From Oscillatoria acuminata PCC 6304 (lineage in GTDB: Bacteria; Cyanobacteriota; Cyanobacteriia; Cyanobacteriales; Laspinemataceae), in the NCBI RefSeq assembly GCF_000317105.1, contig NC_019693.1, positions 310,001 through 374,000 of the forward strand: 64,000 nucleotides of DNA, read 5' to 3'. The position numbers and the translations under genes are program-made. Positions 15,788-25,497 of the stretch are shown piece after piece; positions within the stretch are counted from its first letter, which is position 1, and each line of letters starts with the position of its first letter. The notes beneath the pieces were generated by a model. It made no database searches. It saw only the letters and a program-made list of their open reading frames with translations, and was not told the DNA's origin.

Positions 15788-18700
15788 TTAAAACTGAGCA
15801 TAATGAACCGAACAATCGCGGCCCTGGTCCTTCGCTCGATACAAGGCGCGATCGGCTTCTTGAATCAGGGTCTCCACCGATGACTCAACTCCAGGCATCA
15901 CCGTAGCAATTCCTACACTCAAGGTAATGCATTGGTAACTCGTAGATGCCCGATGGGGAACCTGTAATGCCTTCACTGCCTCACGGATGGTTTCCGCGAT
16001 GCAGATTGCCCCATTCGCATCGGTATCGGGTAAAATCACGGCAAATTCTTCTCCGCCATACCGCGCCACAAAATCTAAGGGCCTTTTGCTGGCTTTTTGA
16101 ATGGCGACTGCCACTTGTTTGAGACATTCATCCCCAGCTTGATGGCCGTAGGTGTCATTATAGGGTTTGAAAAAATCGATATCGCACAGAATCAACGAGA
16201 GTGGGGTGCGATCGCGCTCCATCTGTCGCCATTCTCGTTCTAAATATTCATTAAAATGACGCCGGTTTGATAACAGGGTTAATCCATCCCGAGTTGCCAG
16301 TTGCTGCAACTGCTGATTCGCTTCTTTAAGTTGTTCATACAGTTGGGATTGTTGGGTGGCAATTCCCACCTGAGTTGCCAATTGACTGAGAAACTTAATT
16401 TCCGACTGCTGCCATTGTCGAGATGCAGCACAGTGGTGAGCAATCAGTAATCCCCATAACCCACTACTTTGGACAATGGGCACCATTAACATCGCCTTGA
16501 CTTCAACCTCCGTTAAAAATTTCACATGAGCCTCGCTTACCCATGCTTGAGTAATATCCTCAACCTGATAAATTCCCCCCAACTGTTCCAAGGATAAATC
16601 CAGTTCTCTGAGTAAGGGATCGCGAATTGTTAGTCCTAAAATAGAGCAGTATTCTGAATTCACCGATTCCGATACCATCACCCCGGTGGAGTCAGACCCT
16701 AAGCGACAAATAGCTACGCGATCGCACTGTAAAAATTGCCTCACCTGGACCACTGTTGTTTGTAAAATCTCTTTCAAATCCAGAGACTGTCGGATTCGCT
16801 CTTGCATCGCGGATATCAACCGTTCTCGTTCCGCTTGTTCTCTTAAAGAGGCTTCAATCTGAACCCGATAAGTAATATCCCGAACGATCGCCTGCTGAAC
16901 TTTTAGACCCTCTCCCCATTGGACCACACTACAACTAATATCTGCCCAGAGCGTTTCCCCATCTTTTTGGCGGACTTGGGTATTCGGCAACCATCCGCCC
17001 CCGGTTTTTGCTGTTAAGGCAAACACAGAGTTAACTCTTTCCCGTTCTTGGGGGGGTAAAATTTGACTGACATGGAGGGTGACTAATTCTTCTTGGGTAT
17101 AACCCAATAATTCCTCGGCTTTTTTATTAGATTCTAAAAAATTACCCTCCAAATCCGTGAGTAATATCGCATCACCTGCATCATTCATTAAGGAGCGATA
17201 TTTGGCTTCGGATTCTGCGAGGGCAGCTTGGGCTTTTTTCTGTTCGGTGATATCTAAGGTGGTTCCAAAGAGCCTGATGGGTTTTCCGGTTCCGCTAAAT
17301 ACCGCCTCGGCTCTGGCTTCAATATAACGGAGGGTGCGATCGCTTTGCCAAATTCTCAGTTCAACTTCATTGGCACTGCCTTGTTCGAGGGCTTCTCGAA
17401 TTAGCTTGCTCCAAGTTTTTCTATCATTTCGGTGGAGCTGCTTCACCAGGTAAAGATAGCTTAACCCGGACTTCAAAGGGCAGTCAAAAATTCTTAAAAA
17501 TTCTTCAGACACTGTGATTTTTTTAGATTCAACCTCATATTCCCAGCTTCCCACATGAGCGACTCGTTGTGCTCGGGCGAGATTGGCTTCACTCTTTTGG
17601 AGGGATTCAATTAATTGATTTTTTTCTCGATCGGCGTTTTTACGTGCCGTAATGTCTCGCACAATAGCCAAAACTTCATCATCTCCACTAGCAATCAGTC
17701 TGGCTTCGTAGACGGAAACTTCACCGCTGATTTCTAGTTGATACTCAAACACTTGTATTTCTTGGGTTTCCAAGGTTTGTTGGATATATTTCATTGAAGT
17801 CTCGGCAATGTTTTGTGGCATGACATCCACCACTTTTAAGCCTTGAAAAATTTGGGGTTTGATTAAGTTGCTAAAATTAGCCGGTTTAAAATCTAAGTAG
17901 GTTCCATCTCCTTTCACTCGAAACATTAAATCGGGGATGGTATTGAGTAAGGCTCGATTGGTGCTTTCACTTTTAATTAAAGATTCTTCAGCCCGCTTGC
18001 GTTCAGTGATATCATGGGTAATTCCTAAAATTTGATAAATTTCTCCCCTTTCATTGAGTAAGGGAATATAAGCGACTGCTAAACTCAATTGACTATTATT
18101 TAAAATAATGTTGCATTCTCCTTTTTGAGGCGTTTTTGTCTCAATGGCTTGCTGGAGTAGGGGGAGATAATTATCTGTAATGGCTGGAGGGAATAATTCT
18201 TCATCCCGGTGATTAAGAATCTGTTCTTCGGTATAACCACTGACTTGGATGCCTTTATTATTAATAAATTGAATGCGGCGATCGGCATCATAGATGACAA
18301 AAATATCGGGGAAGTTATCCACAGCTTTTCTAAATCGCTGTTCTGTTTCTGTTAACGCTATTTGGTTTTTTTTGCATTCGGTAATATCGACATAGACAAT
18401 TATAAATCCCTGCTTTTCCAATGGAATGGGTACAGCGGTAATATTCAGCCAGCCTATTTTCCCAACCCCTGAACTAATTCCTATTTGTAAACTTTGGGTG
18501 CCTCGATTTTCAATCACTTCTGTTAAAGTAAGTCTTCTAAAAAATTCCTGGACATTCAGCGGAGTTTCTTCTCTTAAAATGAGCGGACAATCTCTGTCTG
18601 GATTGACTGCTTCTACTGAACTTATAACCCGGGCATCTAAATAATTTAATGAAGCAGGATTTGATTCTATAATATTTCCCTCGCAGTCTGTCACTGAAAT

Positions 18701-19186
18701 TCCCAGGGGGAAAATATCAAAGATTGTTTTGTATTTTTCTGCAAATTCTGGAGAGGCTATCTCTAAGGAGGGGGCCTGGGAAATATTCTCCAAGGTTGCT
18801 ACAGCAAATTGAGGATTTTCTGCACCGTCTAGCATCATGGATAGGTTCTGTTTGATCCAGATTTCTGTTCCATCTTTGCAGATTAATCTTTTTTCTATTT
18901 CATATCCCTCTCTCTTTCGGGCAATACAGTCTTGCAGGAGAGCCTCCTCTCTTTGCAAGTCTTCGGGATGAGTAATTTGACTATATTCCAGATGCAAGAG
19001 TTCTTCTGCCTCATACCCCAGCATGGTTTGTAAAAAAGGGTTAGTTTGCAAAAATTTTCCAGTCAAGTCCCAAAGCGCTAACCCAATCGCCGCTCGTTCA
19101 ACTATGATTTGGAAGTATCCATTGTGAATGGTTCCACCCAGGTTGACGGAATCATGGTTTTGACTAAGTTGGCGATCAAGGTTCAT
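15788..19186 (-). CDS. multi-PAS/GAF diguanylate cyclase
   Basis: A 1132-residue cytoplasmic-type signalling protein. About six PAS domains, several with PAC motifs, fill residues 20-780. A GAF domain of the phytochrome/cyanobacteriochrome-like class follows (about 795-955; LKEILQTTVVQVRQFLQCDR), then a GGDEF domain (about 970-1130). The active-site loop is GGEEF, preceded five residues upstream by an intact inhibitory-site RXXD (RPLD), so it should make cyclic di-GMP and be product-inhibited. There is no EAL domain. A chromophore-binding Cys in the GAF domain is not evident beyond LQCDR, so light sensing is uncertain. No transmembrane segments are seen. Confidence 0.92.
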   Translation of the reverse strand: MNLDRQLSQNHDSVNLGGTIHNGYFQIIVERAAIGLALWDLTGKFLQTNPFLQTMLGYEAEELLHLEYSQITHPEDLQREEALLQDCIARKREGYEIEKRLICKDGTEIWIKQNLSMMLDGAENPQFAVATLENISQAPSLEIASPEFAEKYKTIFDIFPLGISVTDCEGNIIESNPASLNYLDARVISSVEAVNPDRDCPLILREETPLNVQEFFRRLTLTEVIENRGTQSLQIGISSGVGKIGWLNITAVPIPLEKQGFIIVYVDITECKKNQIALTETEQRFRKAVDNFPDIFVIYDADRRIQFINNKGIQVSGYTEEQILNHRDEELFPPAITDNYLPLLQQAIETKTPQKGECNIILNNSQLSLAVAYIPLLNERGEIYQILGITHDITERKRAEESLIKSESTNRALLNTIPDLMFRVKGDGTYLDFKPANFSNLIKPQIFQGLKVVDVMPQNIAETSMKYIQQTLETQEIQVFEYQLEISGEVSVYEARLIASGDDEVLAIVRDITARKNADREKNQLIESLQKSEANLARAQRVAHVGSWEYEVESKKITVSEEFLRIFDCPLKSGLSYLYLVKQLHRNDRKTWSKLIREALEQGSANEVELRIWQSDRTLRYIEARAEAVFSGTGKPIRLFGTTLDITEQKKAQAALAESEAKYRSLMNDAGDAILLTDLEGNFLESNKKAEELLGYTQEELVTLHVSQILPPQERERVNSVFALTAKTGGGWLPNTQVRQKDGETLWADISCSVVQWGEGLKVQQAIVRDITYRVQIEASLREQAERERLISAMQERIRQSLDLKEILQTTVVQVRQFLQCDRVAICRLGSDSTGVMVSESVNSEYCSILGLTIRDPLLRELDLSLEQLGGIYQVEDITQAWVSEAHVKFLTEVEVKAMLMVPIVQSSGLWGLLIAHHCAASRQWQQSEIKFLSQLATQVGIATQQSQLYEQLKEANQQLQQLATRDGLTLLSNRRHFNEYLEREWRQMERDRTPLSLILCDIDFFKPYNDTYGHQAGDECLKQVAVAIQKASKRPLDFVARYGGEEFAVILPDTDANGAICIAETIREAVKALQVPHRASTSYQCITLSVGIATVMPGVESSVETLIQEADRALYRAKDQGRDCSVHYAQF

Positions 19187-19418
19187 ACACCCTACCCTTT
19201 TTTACTGCGAAGTTTATTACCCTTTAATTGGCTATTTTTTGCTCTCATATTTTAATTTTAAAATCTCATTATCATATTTGTGTCATTTTTTCTGTGAAAC
19301 CAAAATTTAATTTTAAGTTTAAACTGAATTTTTTAAAGTTGGATTGAATTAAAAACCCGGCAATCCTAAAGTTTGCAAAAAAAATCAAGGAGATTTTAAG
19401 GGATTTTAAGGGATTTCA

Positions 19419-19700
19419 ATGTTGATTTTAAAAAAGCGGAGGGGTCATCAACAAGGGGTTTATCAGTGGCAAGGGCAACCTCTTTTATTGCGAATAAACA
19501 ACCCGGGATAGTTGGATGGTGGGAAGGGTTGACGGTGAGCTTGATCCAGACTATGTTCTCTAGGATTCTAGTTTGGTGTTCTAGTGGCAAGGGAGGAGGA
19601 AACTGGAATAGAAGGAAGCCAACCTGTTCCCCGGGTGAAACCGGCTGTCCTTAACTATCATGCCATTCCGGTTGAGCGGAGATTAGAAACTCTATTCTAA
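19419..19700 (+). pseudogene. possible decayed gene, frameshifted
   Basis: Three short in-order frames on the plus strand look like pieces of one former protein. The first starts with ATG and reads KKRRGHQQGVYQWQGQPLLL. The next frame continues with IVGWWEGLTVSLIQTMFSR. The last reads VPRVKPAVLNYHAIPVERR and ends LETLF before TAA at 19698. Joined, the amino-acid composition is protein-like, whereas each frame alone is interrupted. The family is not recognised. An AT-rich stretch with AAGGAG lies upstream. Confidence 0.35.
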
Positions 19701-20064
19701 GTCAAGGTTGAGAGCGCATTGACAGTTGAGAGTGACAAAGGGCGGTGCGAATTGCCAAATGGTGATTGCCCGATGGTTGATGATGACATTAATAAAAATC
19801 TGAATCACTCCGATTGATAGGGCTTTGGGGTTTTTGAAATATTTCGTCTTTAAAGAAAAATAGCAATAGAGCGATCGCATCGTTAAGATTTTTAATCGAC
19901 GCAAACCGAGGGATTGGGGAAGTTCTGCTCAATTGAGTACCGCCCGATCTCGGATCCAGTCGGACTGACTCTTTTCGGGGGATGGCAAGGCGATCGCATC
20001 GGTTTGGCAGGACCTGGTGGCGTGGGAAAGGAACCCTGAGACTCCATCCCATTTTCAAAAGTCT
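19701..20064. other. intergenic region, nothing recognised
   Basis: Short antisense frames here have no recognisable features. The segment lies between a possible decayed gene and the terminator of the Nudix gene. Confidence 0.45.
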
Positions 20065-20093
20065 ATAAAAAATCCGCACCCTTGAGGGTACGG
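20065..20093 (-). terminator. intrinsic terminator of Nudix gene
   Basis: Read on the minus strand, a hairpin CCGTACCCT/AGGGTGCGG (one mismatch, minimal loop) is followed by a run of T. It lies 54 bases after the stop of the minus-strand Nudix hydrolase gene. Confidence 0.75.
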
Positions 20094-20146
20094 GTTTGGG
20101 CTATTTTATTTTGTGGATTTCTTCTACAGATGGAGTGGCGATCGCC

Positions 20147-20575
20147 TTAAATCCGGGGTCGGATCCCATAATGTCGGTAGCGCCAATAATCCTTCAGGAT
20201 GCGATCGTGATCAAAACAAAGATTTGTGGGGATGCGCCAAGACTCAAAACAGTCTAAATTTTTGGCATCATCTGCCGCCTGGGGTTCCCCCGTCGCCGTG
20301 GCTAAAAAAACCACACTCAGGGTATGCTGACGCGGGTCCCGATTCGGGTCAGAATACACATGAAATTGTTCGATGAGTTCTACCTCTAAACCGATTTCTT
20401 CTTTCGCCTCACGGACTGCCGCCGTTTCCACCGATTCCCCATAATCGACAAAACCACCGGGAATTGCCCAACCTAAAGGGTCATTGCGACGCTCAATTAG
20501 GATAATGGGACGTCCGGGGCGATCGCCTAACTCAATAATGATGTCAACAGTCGGCGTGGGATTGCGATAGGTCAT
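20147..20575 (-). CDS. Nudix hydrolase
   Basis: A 142-residue Nudix hydrolase with a complete Nudix box: G-X5-E-X7-REAKEEIGL in the stretch starting GFVDYGE (about residues 43-65). Length and the N-terminal [20 protein letters not shown] fit the ADP-ribose pyrophosphatase/MutT-like group. The nearby IPGGFVDYG resembles cyanobacterial NdhX/NrtR-like ADP-ribose pyrophosphatases, but the substrate cannot be assigned. It is transcribed alone, with its own terminator. Confidence 0.92.
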   Translation of the reverse strand: MTYRNPTPTVDIIIELGDRPGRPIILIERRNDPLGWAIPGGFVDYGESVETAAVREAKEEIGLEVELIEQFHVYSDPNRDPRQHTLSVVFLATATGEPQAADDAKNLDCFESWRIPTNLCFDHDRILKDYWRYRHYGIRPRI

Positions 20576-20779
20576 AGTTAGATTTTAAAGTTGAAAGGTT
20601 GAGAGTTTGGGTTTTAACGGCTTCATAGCTGTTAGCGGGGATTGGGGCTGATTGGTCATCGAGTTTCGAGGGGGCGATCGCAGCTATAAGTGACCCGTGC
20701 CGTGATAAAGTTGAGACTCGGTAGCCCAGTAAACTGTTGGGCAACCACGCTTAAGTTATTTTCCAGTGGTACATACACC

Positions 20780-22285
20780 ATGCCCTTCCCCAGATCTAGC
20801 GGTATTCTACTCCACCCCACTTCATTTCCCAGTCGGTTTGGTATCGGTGACCTTGGCGAAGCCGCTTATCGCTTCGTTGACTTTTTAGCAGAGAGTTACC
20901 AACTTTACTGGCAAATTTTGCCGCTAGGACCTACAGGATTTGGCAATTCTCCCTATTTGTCCTATTCCGCAATGGCGGGAAATCCGATGTTGATTAGTCC
21001 CGATCGCCTGCGACAAGATGAATTGCTCGCGGATTGGGACTTTGACCAAGTACCCGAGTTTCCGGCAGATTGGGTCGATTTTAACCAGGCGATCGCCATC
21101 AAAATGCCCTTGTTACAACAAGCCTGCCAAACCTTCAAAGCTCAGGCTTCTGCGGAACAGAAACAGCAATTTCAAGAATTTTGCCATGAAAAAGCCTATT
21201 GGCTTGACGATTATGCCTTATTCATGGCGATTAAAGGCGCAATGGATGGCAAAAGCTGGTATCAGTGGGAACCCGACATTGCCAAGCGGCAAACCGAGGC
21301 CCTAGATAAATGGCGGCGACAGTTAACCGGCGAAATCTTTTTCCAAAAATTCCTGCAATATCAATTTTTCCGGCAATGGTCTGACCTCAAACGCTACGCC
21401 AACGAACGAAATATCCAAATTATCGGCGATATTCCCATCTATGTCGCTCATGATAGCGCCGATGTTTGGGCCAATCCAGACATCTTTTGTCTGGATGTCA
21501 AAACTGGAGAACCGGCAGGAATGGCAGGAGTCCCGCCCGATTATTTCAGCGCCACGGGGCAATTATGGGGTAACCCGGTTTACCTCTGGAAACGCCTGGA
21601 AAAACAGGACTTTGATTGGTGGGTCAAGCGCTTCCAATCCATGTTGAGTTATGTGGATATCATTCGCATCGACCATTTCCGGGGCCTAGAGTCCTTCTGG
21701 TGCGTGCGCCAAGGGGAAACCACCGCCATGAATGGAAAGTGGATTCCGGCACCGGGTTCGGCCTTACTGAAGACCGTCAAAGAACGGTTAGGCAGTCTGC
21801 CGATTATTGCGGAAGATTTAGGGGTGATTACGCCAGAAGTGGAAGCCCTACGAGACGAGTTCGAGTTTCCGGGGATGAAGATTTTACACTTTGCCTTTGG
21901 ATCGGGACCCGGGAATCCCTATTTGCCGCTTAACTATTACTCGCGCAACTGTGTGGTTTATACCGGGACTCACGATAATGATACGACGGTGGGATGGTTT
22001 GAAAAACTGTCGGACCATGAACGGTGGGGTCTTTTATCCTATTTAGGACCCGTTTCTGAGGAAGGCATTCACTGGCAATTGATTCGAGTGGCATTGTCCT
22101 CCGTGGCGAATCAAGCCCTGATTCCCTTCCAGGATTTGTTGGGACTAGGCAGTGATGGGCGGATGAATACGCCGGGATTGGCCGAAGGCAATTGGGGATG
22201 GCGTTATCGCGGGGAAGTGCTGACCTGGGACCTGCGCGATCGCTTGAAACTACTCACGGAAACCTATGGTCGTAGGTGCTATTAG
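20780..22285 (+). CDS. malQ: 4-alpha-glucanotransferase (amylomaltase)
   Basis: GH77 disproportionating enzyme of 501 residues, transferring alpha-1,4-glucan segments in glycogen metabolism. The start MPFPRSSGILLHPTSFPSR and GIGDLGEAAYRF are diagnostic. The catalytic nucleophile lies in RIDHFRG, the acid/base Glu in IIAEDLGVITPEV, and the transition-state Asp in TGTHDNDTT. The upstream 30 codons of the open frame do not belong to the family. A MITE-like element is inserted immediately after its stop codon; the target duplication includes the final codons, so the protein is unbroken. Confidence 0.97.
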   Translation: MPFPRSSGILLHPTSFPSRFGIGDLGEAAYRFVDFLAESYQLYWQILPLGPTGFGNSPYLSYSAMAGNPMLISPDRLRQDELLADWDFDQVPEFPADWVDFNQAIAIKMPLLQQACQTFKAQASAEQKQQFQEFCHEKAYWLDDYALFMAIKGAMDGKSWYQWEPDIAKRQTEALDKWRRQLTGEIFFQKFLQYQFFRQWSDLKRYANERNIQIIGDIPIYVAHDSADVWANPDIFCLDVKTGEPAGMAGVPPDYFSATGQLWGNPVYLWKRLEKQDFDWWVKRFQSMLSYVDIIRIDHFRGLESFWCVRQGETTAMNGKWIPAPGSALLKTVKERLGSLPIIAEDLGVITPEVEALRDEFEFPGMKILHFAFGSGPGNPYLPLNYYSRNCVVYTGTHDNDTTVGWFEKLSDHERWGLLSYLGPVSEEGIHWQLIRVALSSVANQALIPFQDLLGLGSDGRMNTPGLAEGNWGWRYRGEVLTWDLRDRLKLLTETYGRRCY

Positions 22286-22287
22286 GG

Positions 22288-22466
22288 TAGCCCTGTCAAG
22301 GTGGTAAATTGCATGACGAAAAATCGTTGTTTGTTGTAGGGGCGTATTGCATACGCCCTCTTTAACAGTCCATTGAATCCCTCATCGTTGTGAATTGTAG
22401 GGGCGCTTCAAGAAGCGCCCTAGGGCGTATGCAATACGCCCCTACAAATACACCTTGACAGGGCTA
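22288..22466. mobile_element. 179-bp MITE-like element after malQ
   Basis: Perfect 16-bp terminal inverted repeats, TAGCCCTGTCAAGGTG at 22288-22303 and its complement at 22451-22466. They are flanked by an exact 12-bp direct repeat GTGCTATTAGGG (22276-22287 and 22467-22478), which reads as a target-site duplication spanning the malQ stop codon. Inside is a 26-bp perfect inverted repeat (22334-22359 with 22422-22447, GTAGGGGCGTATTGCATACG type) and a further palindrome with arms GGGCGCTTC / GAAGCGCCC (22401-22420). No coding capacity. The transposase that moved it is not in the window. Confidence 0.85.
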
Positions 22467-22624
22467 GTGCTATTAGGGGATTGCAAAATATAAATCATCC
22501 AACCTTTCAACTGAAAGAAAGGTATGTGTAGGGGCTACTCCATTGATCCTACGAACGAACGTTGTGGAGATTTTATTTATTGGAGTTCCCTAAGTCGCCC
22601 ACCCTCAAGGTAGCATCAGAAATC

Positions 22625-22650
22625 TAGGGTTGATTCGCGAATCAACCCTA
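22625..22650. repeat. perfect 26-bp palindrome
   Basis: TAGGGTTGATTCG is followed directly by its reverse complement. It resembles the GTAGGGGCG..CGCCCCTAC type of REP palindromes found in the neighbouring MITE. Confidence 0.8.
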
Positions 22651-22707
22651 CAGGATCTGGGGTGTATGGGTAATCCCAAATCCGGTGGTCAAAGGTCTTT
22701 AAAAACT

Positions 22708-22750
22708 CCAAAATGTAGAGGCGATTCGCTTTCTCGCCTCTACATTTTGG
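22708..22750. repeat. 17-bp-arm inverted repeat
   Basis: CCAAAATGTAGAGGCGA, 9-base spacer, then the exact reverse complement. It is a hairpin-forming REP-like sequence downstream of the minus-strand RodZ-like gene and may act as its terminator. Confidence 0.75.
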
Positions 22751-22826
22751 GTGGGTTTTCAAAATTTGCGTAAGTCCTGTCCAAAAGACCAAAAACCGGG
22801 TTTCTCATCCCTACGGTAACAACTCG

Positions 22827-23615
22827 CTAGGGTTCGGCCCGAACAATCACCTCTTCGATTACCCCGGGTTTACCCATGAGTTTGGCTTGTTCATCATTAA
22901 CTGCCATGAGTACCCCTCCAGCATTACCTGCGAGGACAATCAGTTGTTGTTTTGCTTCCCAAGTCCGTTCCGTTCCTTGTTGTAATGTGCCTTCAAATTC
23001 GATTTTGTCATCGGCGGTAATTTGCACCCAAGAACTATCCTGAACAATCAATCCCACCCTAACCGGGGCGTTGGAATTGGACTGACTGGCCCCCAGGGTT
23101 TGAGAGGCTGTAGTTGGGGGGGTGGGTTCTTCAGGCTCAGAACTGGCTACCACCTCAGCGGTTTCCGTTTGTTGTCCGTTGGATTCCTGCATGGCTGTGG
23201 TTTCGACCCATCCAGATAACCCTTTGACTGCACCCATAATCAGCAGGATATAAATCAGGTACAGATGAATCGGTCGCAGTTTAGGCATAGGTAAATAATA
23301 CCATTGAGCTATTTTCTGCTTGCGCCACGTGGAAATGATGGGAAAGGTTTTAGCAAACTCAACGCCATTTAAACCCAGGGCCTCAGCAAACCGCAAGAGA
23401 AAACCCTGAACATAAATGGGTTCGGGGAGTTTATAGAGTTGCCCTTCTTCAATCGATTGCAGCAGACTCACTCGAATCATCGTTTTCGCCGCGACTTCTT
23501 CAAGGGTCATCGACTGAGACTCCCGCACTTGCCGTAAGTAAGCACCCATCTCGGCGAGCTTGACCGATGGATCCTGCTGTGGTTTCAGGATAGCTTTAGG
23601 GTTATGCTTCTTCAT
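22827..23615 (-). CDS. RodZ-like helix-turn-helix membrane protein
   Basis: A 262-residue protein with an N-terminal helix-turn-helix domain (about residues 18-90; LRQVRESQSMTLEEVAAKT), one transmembrane segment (about 118-136, LYLIYILLIMGAVKGL), an acidic/Thr-rich linker, and a C-terminal DUF4115-type beta domain (SWVQITADDKIEFEGTL). This is the RodZ layout, a bacterial cytoskeletal anchor for MreB-dependent rod shape and cell wall synthesis. The ATG at 23615 is chosen because it overlaps the stop of the preceding pseudouridine synthase gene as ATGA; the frame extends 23 codons further without support. The RodZ role in this organism is inference. Confidence 0.85.
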   Translation of the reverse strand: MKKHNPKAILKPQQDPSVKLAEMGAYLRQVRESQSMTLEEVAAKTMIRVSLLQSIEEGQLYKLPEPIYVQGFLLRFAEALGLNGVEFAKTFPIISTWRKQKIAQWYYLPMPKLRPIHLYLIYILLIMGAVKGLSGWVETTAMQESNGQQTETAEVVASSEPEEPTPPTTASQTLGASQSNSNAPVRVGLIVQDSSWVQITADDKIEFEGTLQQGTERTWEAKQQLIVLAGNAGGVLMAVNDEQAKLMGKPGVIEEVIVRAEP

Positions 23616-24406
23616 CGGGTCGGTTCCTGAGTATCTGCTGGCAAATTTACGGAGTTTAGGGAGACTTGACTTTGTAAGAAACATATCTCAGAGGGGTTCA
23701 AGGGGCGGTAGTAGCCGTGGGGTAAGGGAGCTTCCCCGGGTGGGTGGAGATGAATCGAGCCGATCGCCGTCCGGTGTAAGTGAATGACCGGGTATCCTAA
23801 TAACTCAGCTACCCGGCGAATTTGGCGATTTCTGCCTTCCCAGAGAATCACTTCGAGCAGGGTTTGGGACGGATGGGGGCGATCGAGGATGCGAACCTCA
23901 GCCGGTCGGGTTTTTTTGCGATCGAGGACGACACCGCGACGCCATGCTTCCAAGGTTGATTCCTGGGGTTCTCCGGCAATGGTCACCTGGTAGGTTTTGG
24001 GAATGCTATGGCGGGGATGGGTGAGTTGGAAGGTCAGTTCTCCATCATTGGTCAGCAGTAATGCGCCAGTGGAGTCAAAATCCAACCTTCCCACGGGATG
24101 GATGCCTTTGTGTTGCTGTAAGTCAGCAGGCAGGAGGTCGAGCACGGTGGTCCGACCTTGGGGATCGGCGCAGGTGGAAACAACTCCTGTGGGTTTGTTT
24201 AACAACAAGTACAGGGGACTGGGACGATCGCCGGGGTTGACAAAGAGGCCATCGACTTGGATGCGATCGCGTTCAGGGTCGGCTTTCTGCCCGAGGTGGG
24301 CAGTTTTGCCATTCAGTTGGACCCGTCCCTGTTGAATCATTTTTTCAGCTTGACGGCGTGAGGCTATGCCCCATTCGGATAGGATTTTTTGCAGTCTAGC
24401 ATCCAT
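23612..24406 (-). CDS. rluB: pseudouridine synthase (RsuA/RluB family)
   Basis: A 264-residue rRNA pseudouridine synthase. It has an N-terminal S4 RNA-binding domain (RLQKILSEWGIASRRQAEKMI), the linker region NKPTGVVSTCADPQGR, and the catalytic Asp in the motif GRLDFDSTGALLLT. Members modify 23S or 16S rRNA; RluB, RluE and RsuA cannot be separated here, so the symbol is the nearest guess. The stop codon overlaps the start of the RodZ-like gene, indicating coupled translation. Confidence 0.88.
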   Translation of the reverse strand: MDARLQKILSEWGIASRRQAEKMIQQGRVQLNGKTAHLGQKADPERDRIQVDGLFVNPGDRPSPLYLLLNKPTGVVSTCADPQGRTTVLDLLPADLQQHKGIHPVGRLDFDSTGALLLTNDGELTFQLTHPRHSIPKTYQVTIAGEPQESTLEAWRRGVVLDRKKTRPAEVRILDRPHPSQTLLEVILWEGRNRQIRRVAELLGYPVIHLHRTAIGSIHLHPPGEAPLPHGYYRPLNPSEICFLQSQVSLNSVNLPADTQEPTR

Positions 24407-24672
24407 GTTTTGGACGGCTGCGCTTTCTCGCTTTTTTCTAAAAGTTTTTAGGGATTAAGTCCACCTGACAACTTGCCAGACTGAACTATGTACAAATATT
24501 ACAGGATCGGGGAGAATACAAGCACTCAGAACGGAAAACTAGGGGTTAGAAGCACTTAAATGCCCCGTCCACCCGGTTGAGGGGGGTGCTGGATGCCCCA
24601 ACATTTCACAGATGCTCGCTGACCTCTCTGATTCTAGGGCCTTGCGCCTGGGGAATTGCATTGAGAATATTT

Positions 24673-25467
24673 ATGCACGAAAAAGAAATTATAAAATTAA
24701 CTTCTGTGTCCAGCGATCGCCCGGAATTATCCCCACCGGAAAAGGATTTACCCCTGACTCCACCCAGCCGCCCGTCTCGGTCGCGCATCGGTTGGGTCCT
24801 CTCCAGTGCGGTCCAATTATGGTTGCGATCGCAGGTGGAATCCGTTGATGAACTCGCGGTGCAGATTGAGGGAGGCGATCGGCAAATCCTCCAAGGGGTG
24901 ATTCCCCAGGTTTCTCTGTGTGGGTCCGGTGCCATCTATCAAGGTCTACACCTCAGTACCCTCGAACTCCAGGGCACCGGCATTCAAGTCAATCTCCGAG
25001 ACATTCTGCGCGGGAAATCCTTGCGCCTTCAGGAGGCTGTACCCGTGGTGGCGCGGTTACATCTGACGGAAGCTGACCTCAATGCCTCTATGCGATCGCC
25101 CTTGATTGCCGATGCCTTCACTCCCTTATTCTTCCCCCAATTCGCCTCCGCCTTCTCCTGGGACTCAGAACCCACCCTCATCTGGGAGGGCGCTGCCATC
25201 CTCTTTTCCGAGGAAACCCTCACCCTACGCGGAAGTTTCAACGCCCCCTCCCAAGCGGCCCAACCCTTTCTCCTGCAAACTGGGTTACAACTCGGTCCCA
25301 ACTCGGAATTACTCTTTGTCAATCCAACGATTCAAATTCTTTCAGATTCAGCGGTGATCCCATTAGAAACCGTTATCTTACCCCTGGGTTCCGATGTGGC
25401 AATTTCAGAACTTTCTTTCACCGAAACTGGGTTAATTTGTCAAGGGCAACTGACAGTTCTGCCTTAA
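24673..25467 (+). CDS. DUF2993 protein
   Basis: A 264-residue DUF2993 family protein, common in cyanobacteria and of unknown function (actinobacterial relatives include LmeA of lipoglycan synthesis). The body has the typical block RSQVESVDELAVQIEGGDRQ near residue 55, followed by SGAIYQGLHLSTLELQGTGI and a beta-rich repeat. The start is taken at 24673 because the upstream 32 codons do not resemble the family. No clear signal peptide is seen at that start, although an upstream hydrophobic segment (24610-24670) would encode one if translation began further upstream, so the start is uncertain. Confidence 0.72.
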   Translation: MHEKEIIKLTSVSSDRPELSPPEKDLPLTPPSRPSRSRIGWVLSSAVQLWLRSQVESVDELAVQIEGGDRQILQGVIPQVSLCGSGAIYQGLHLSTLELQGTGIQVNLRDILRGKSLRLQEAVPVVARLHLTEADLNASMRSPLIADAFTPLFFPQFASAFSWDSEPTLIWEGAAILFSEETLTLRGSFNAPSQAAQPFLLQTGLQLGPNSELLFVNPTIQILSDSAVIPLETVILPLGSDVAISELSFTETGLICQGQLTVLP

Positions 25468-25497
25468 CGGGTTCGGCATCAGCACCGACCCGCTTAC

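Larger units (their letters stand above)
22479..22826. other. repeat-rich intergenic region
   Basis: Between the malQ-side MITE and the RodZ-like gene. It holds two perfect palindromes listed separately (22625-22650 and 22708-22750) and one ACCGGGTTTCT palindrome copy at 22791-22805. No gene is visible. Confidence 0.6.

Noticed and set aside
18100-18300. short frames within the diguanylate cyclase gene
   Set aside because: They are contained in the 1132-residue gene in another frame.
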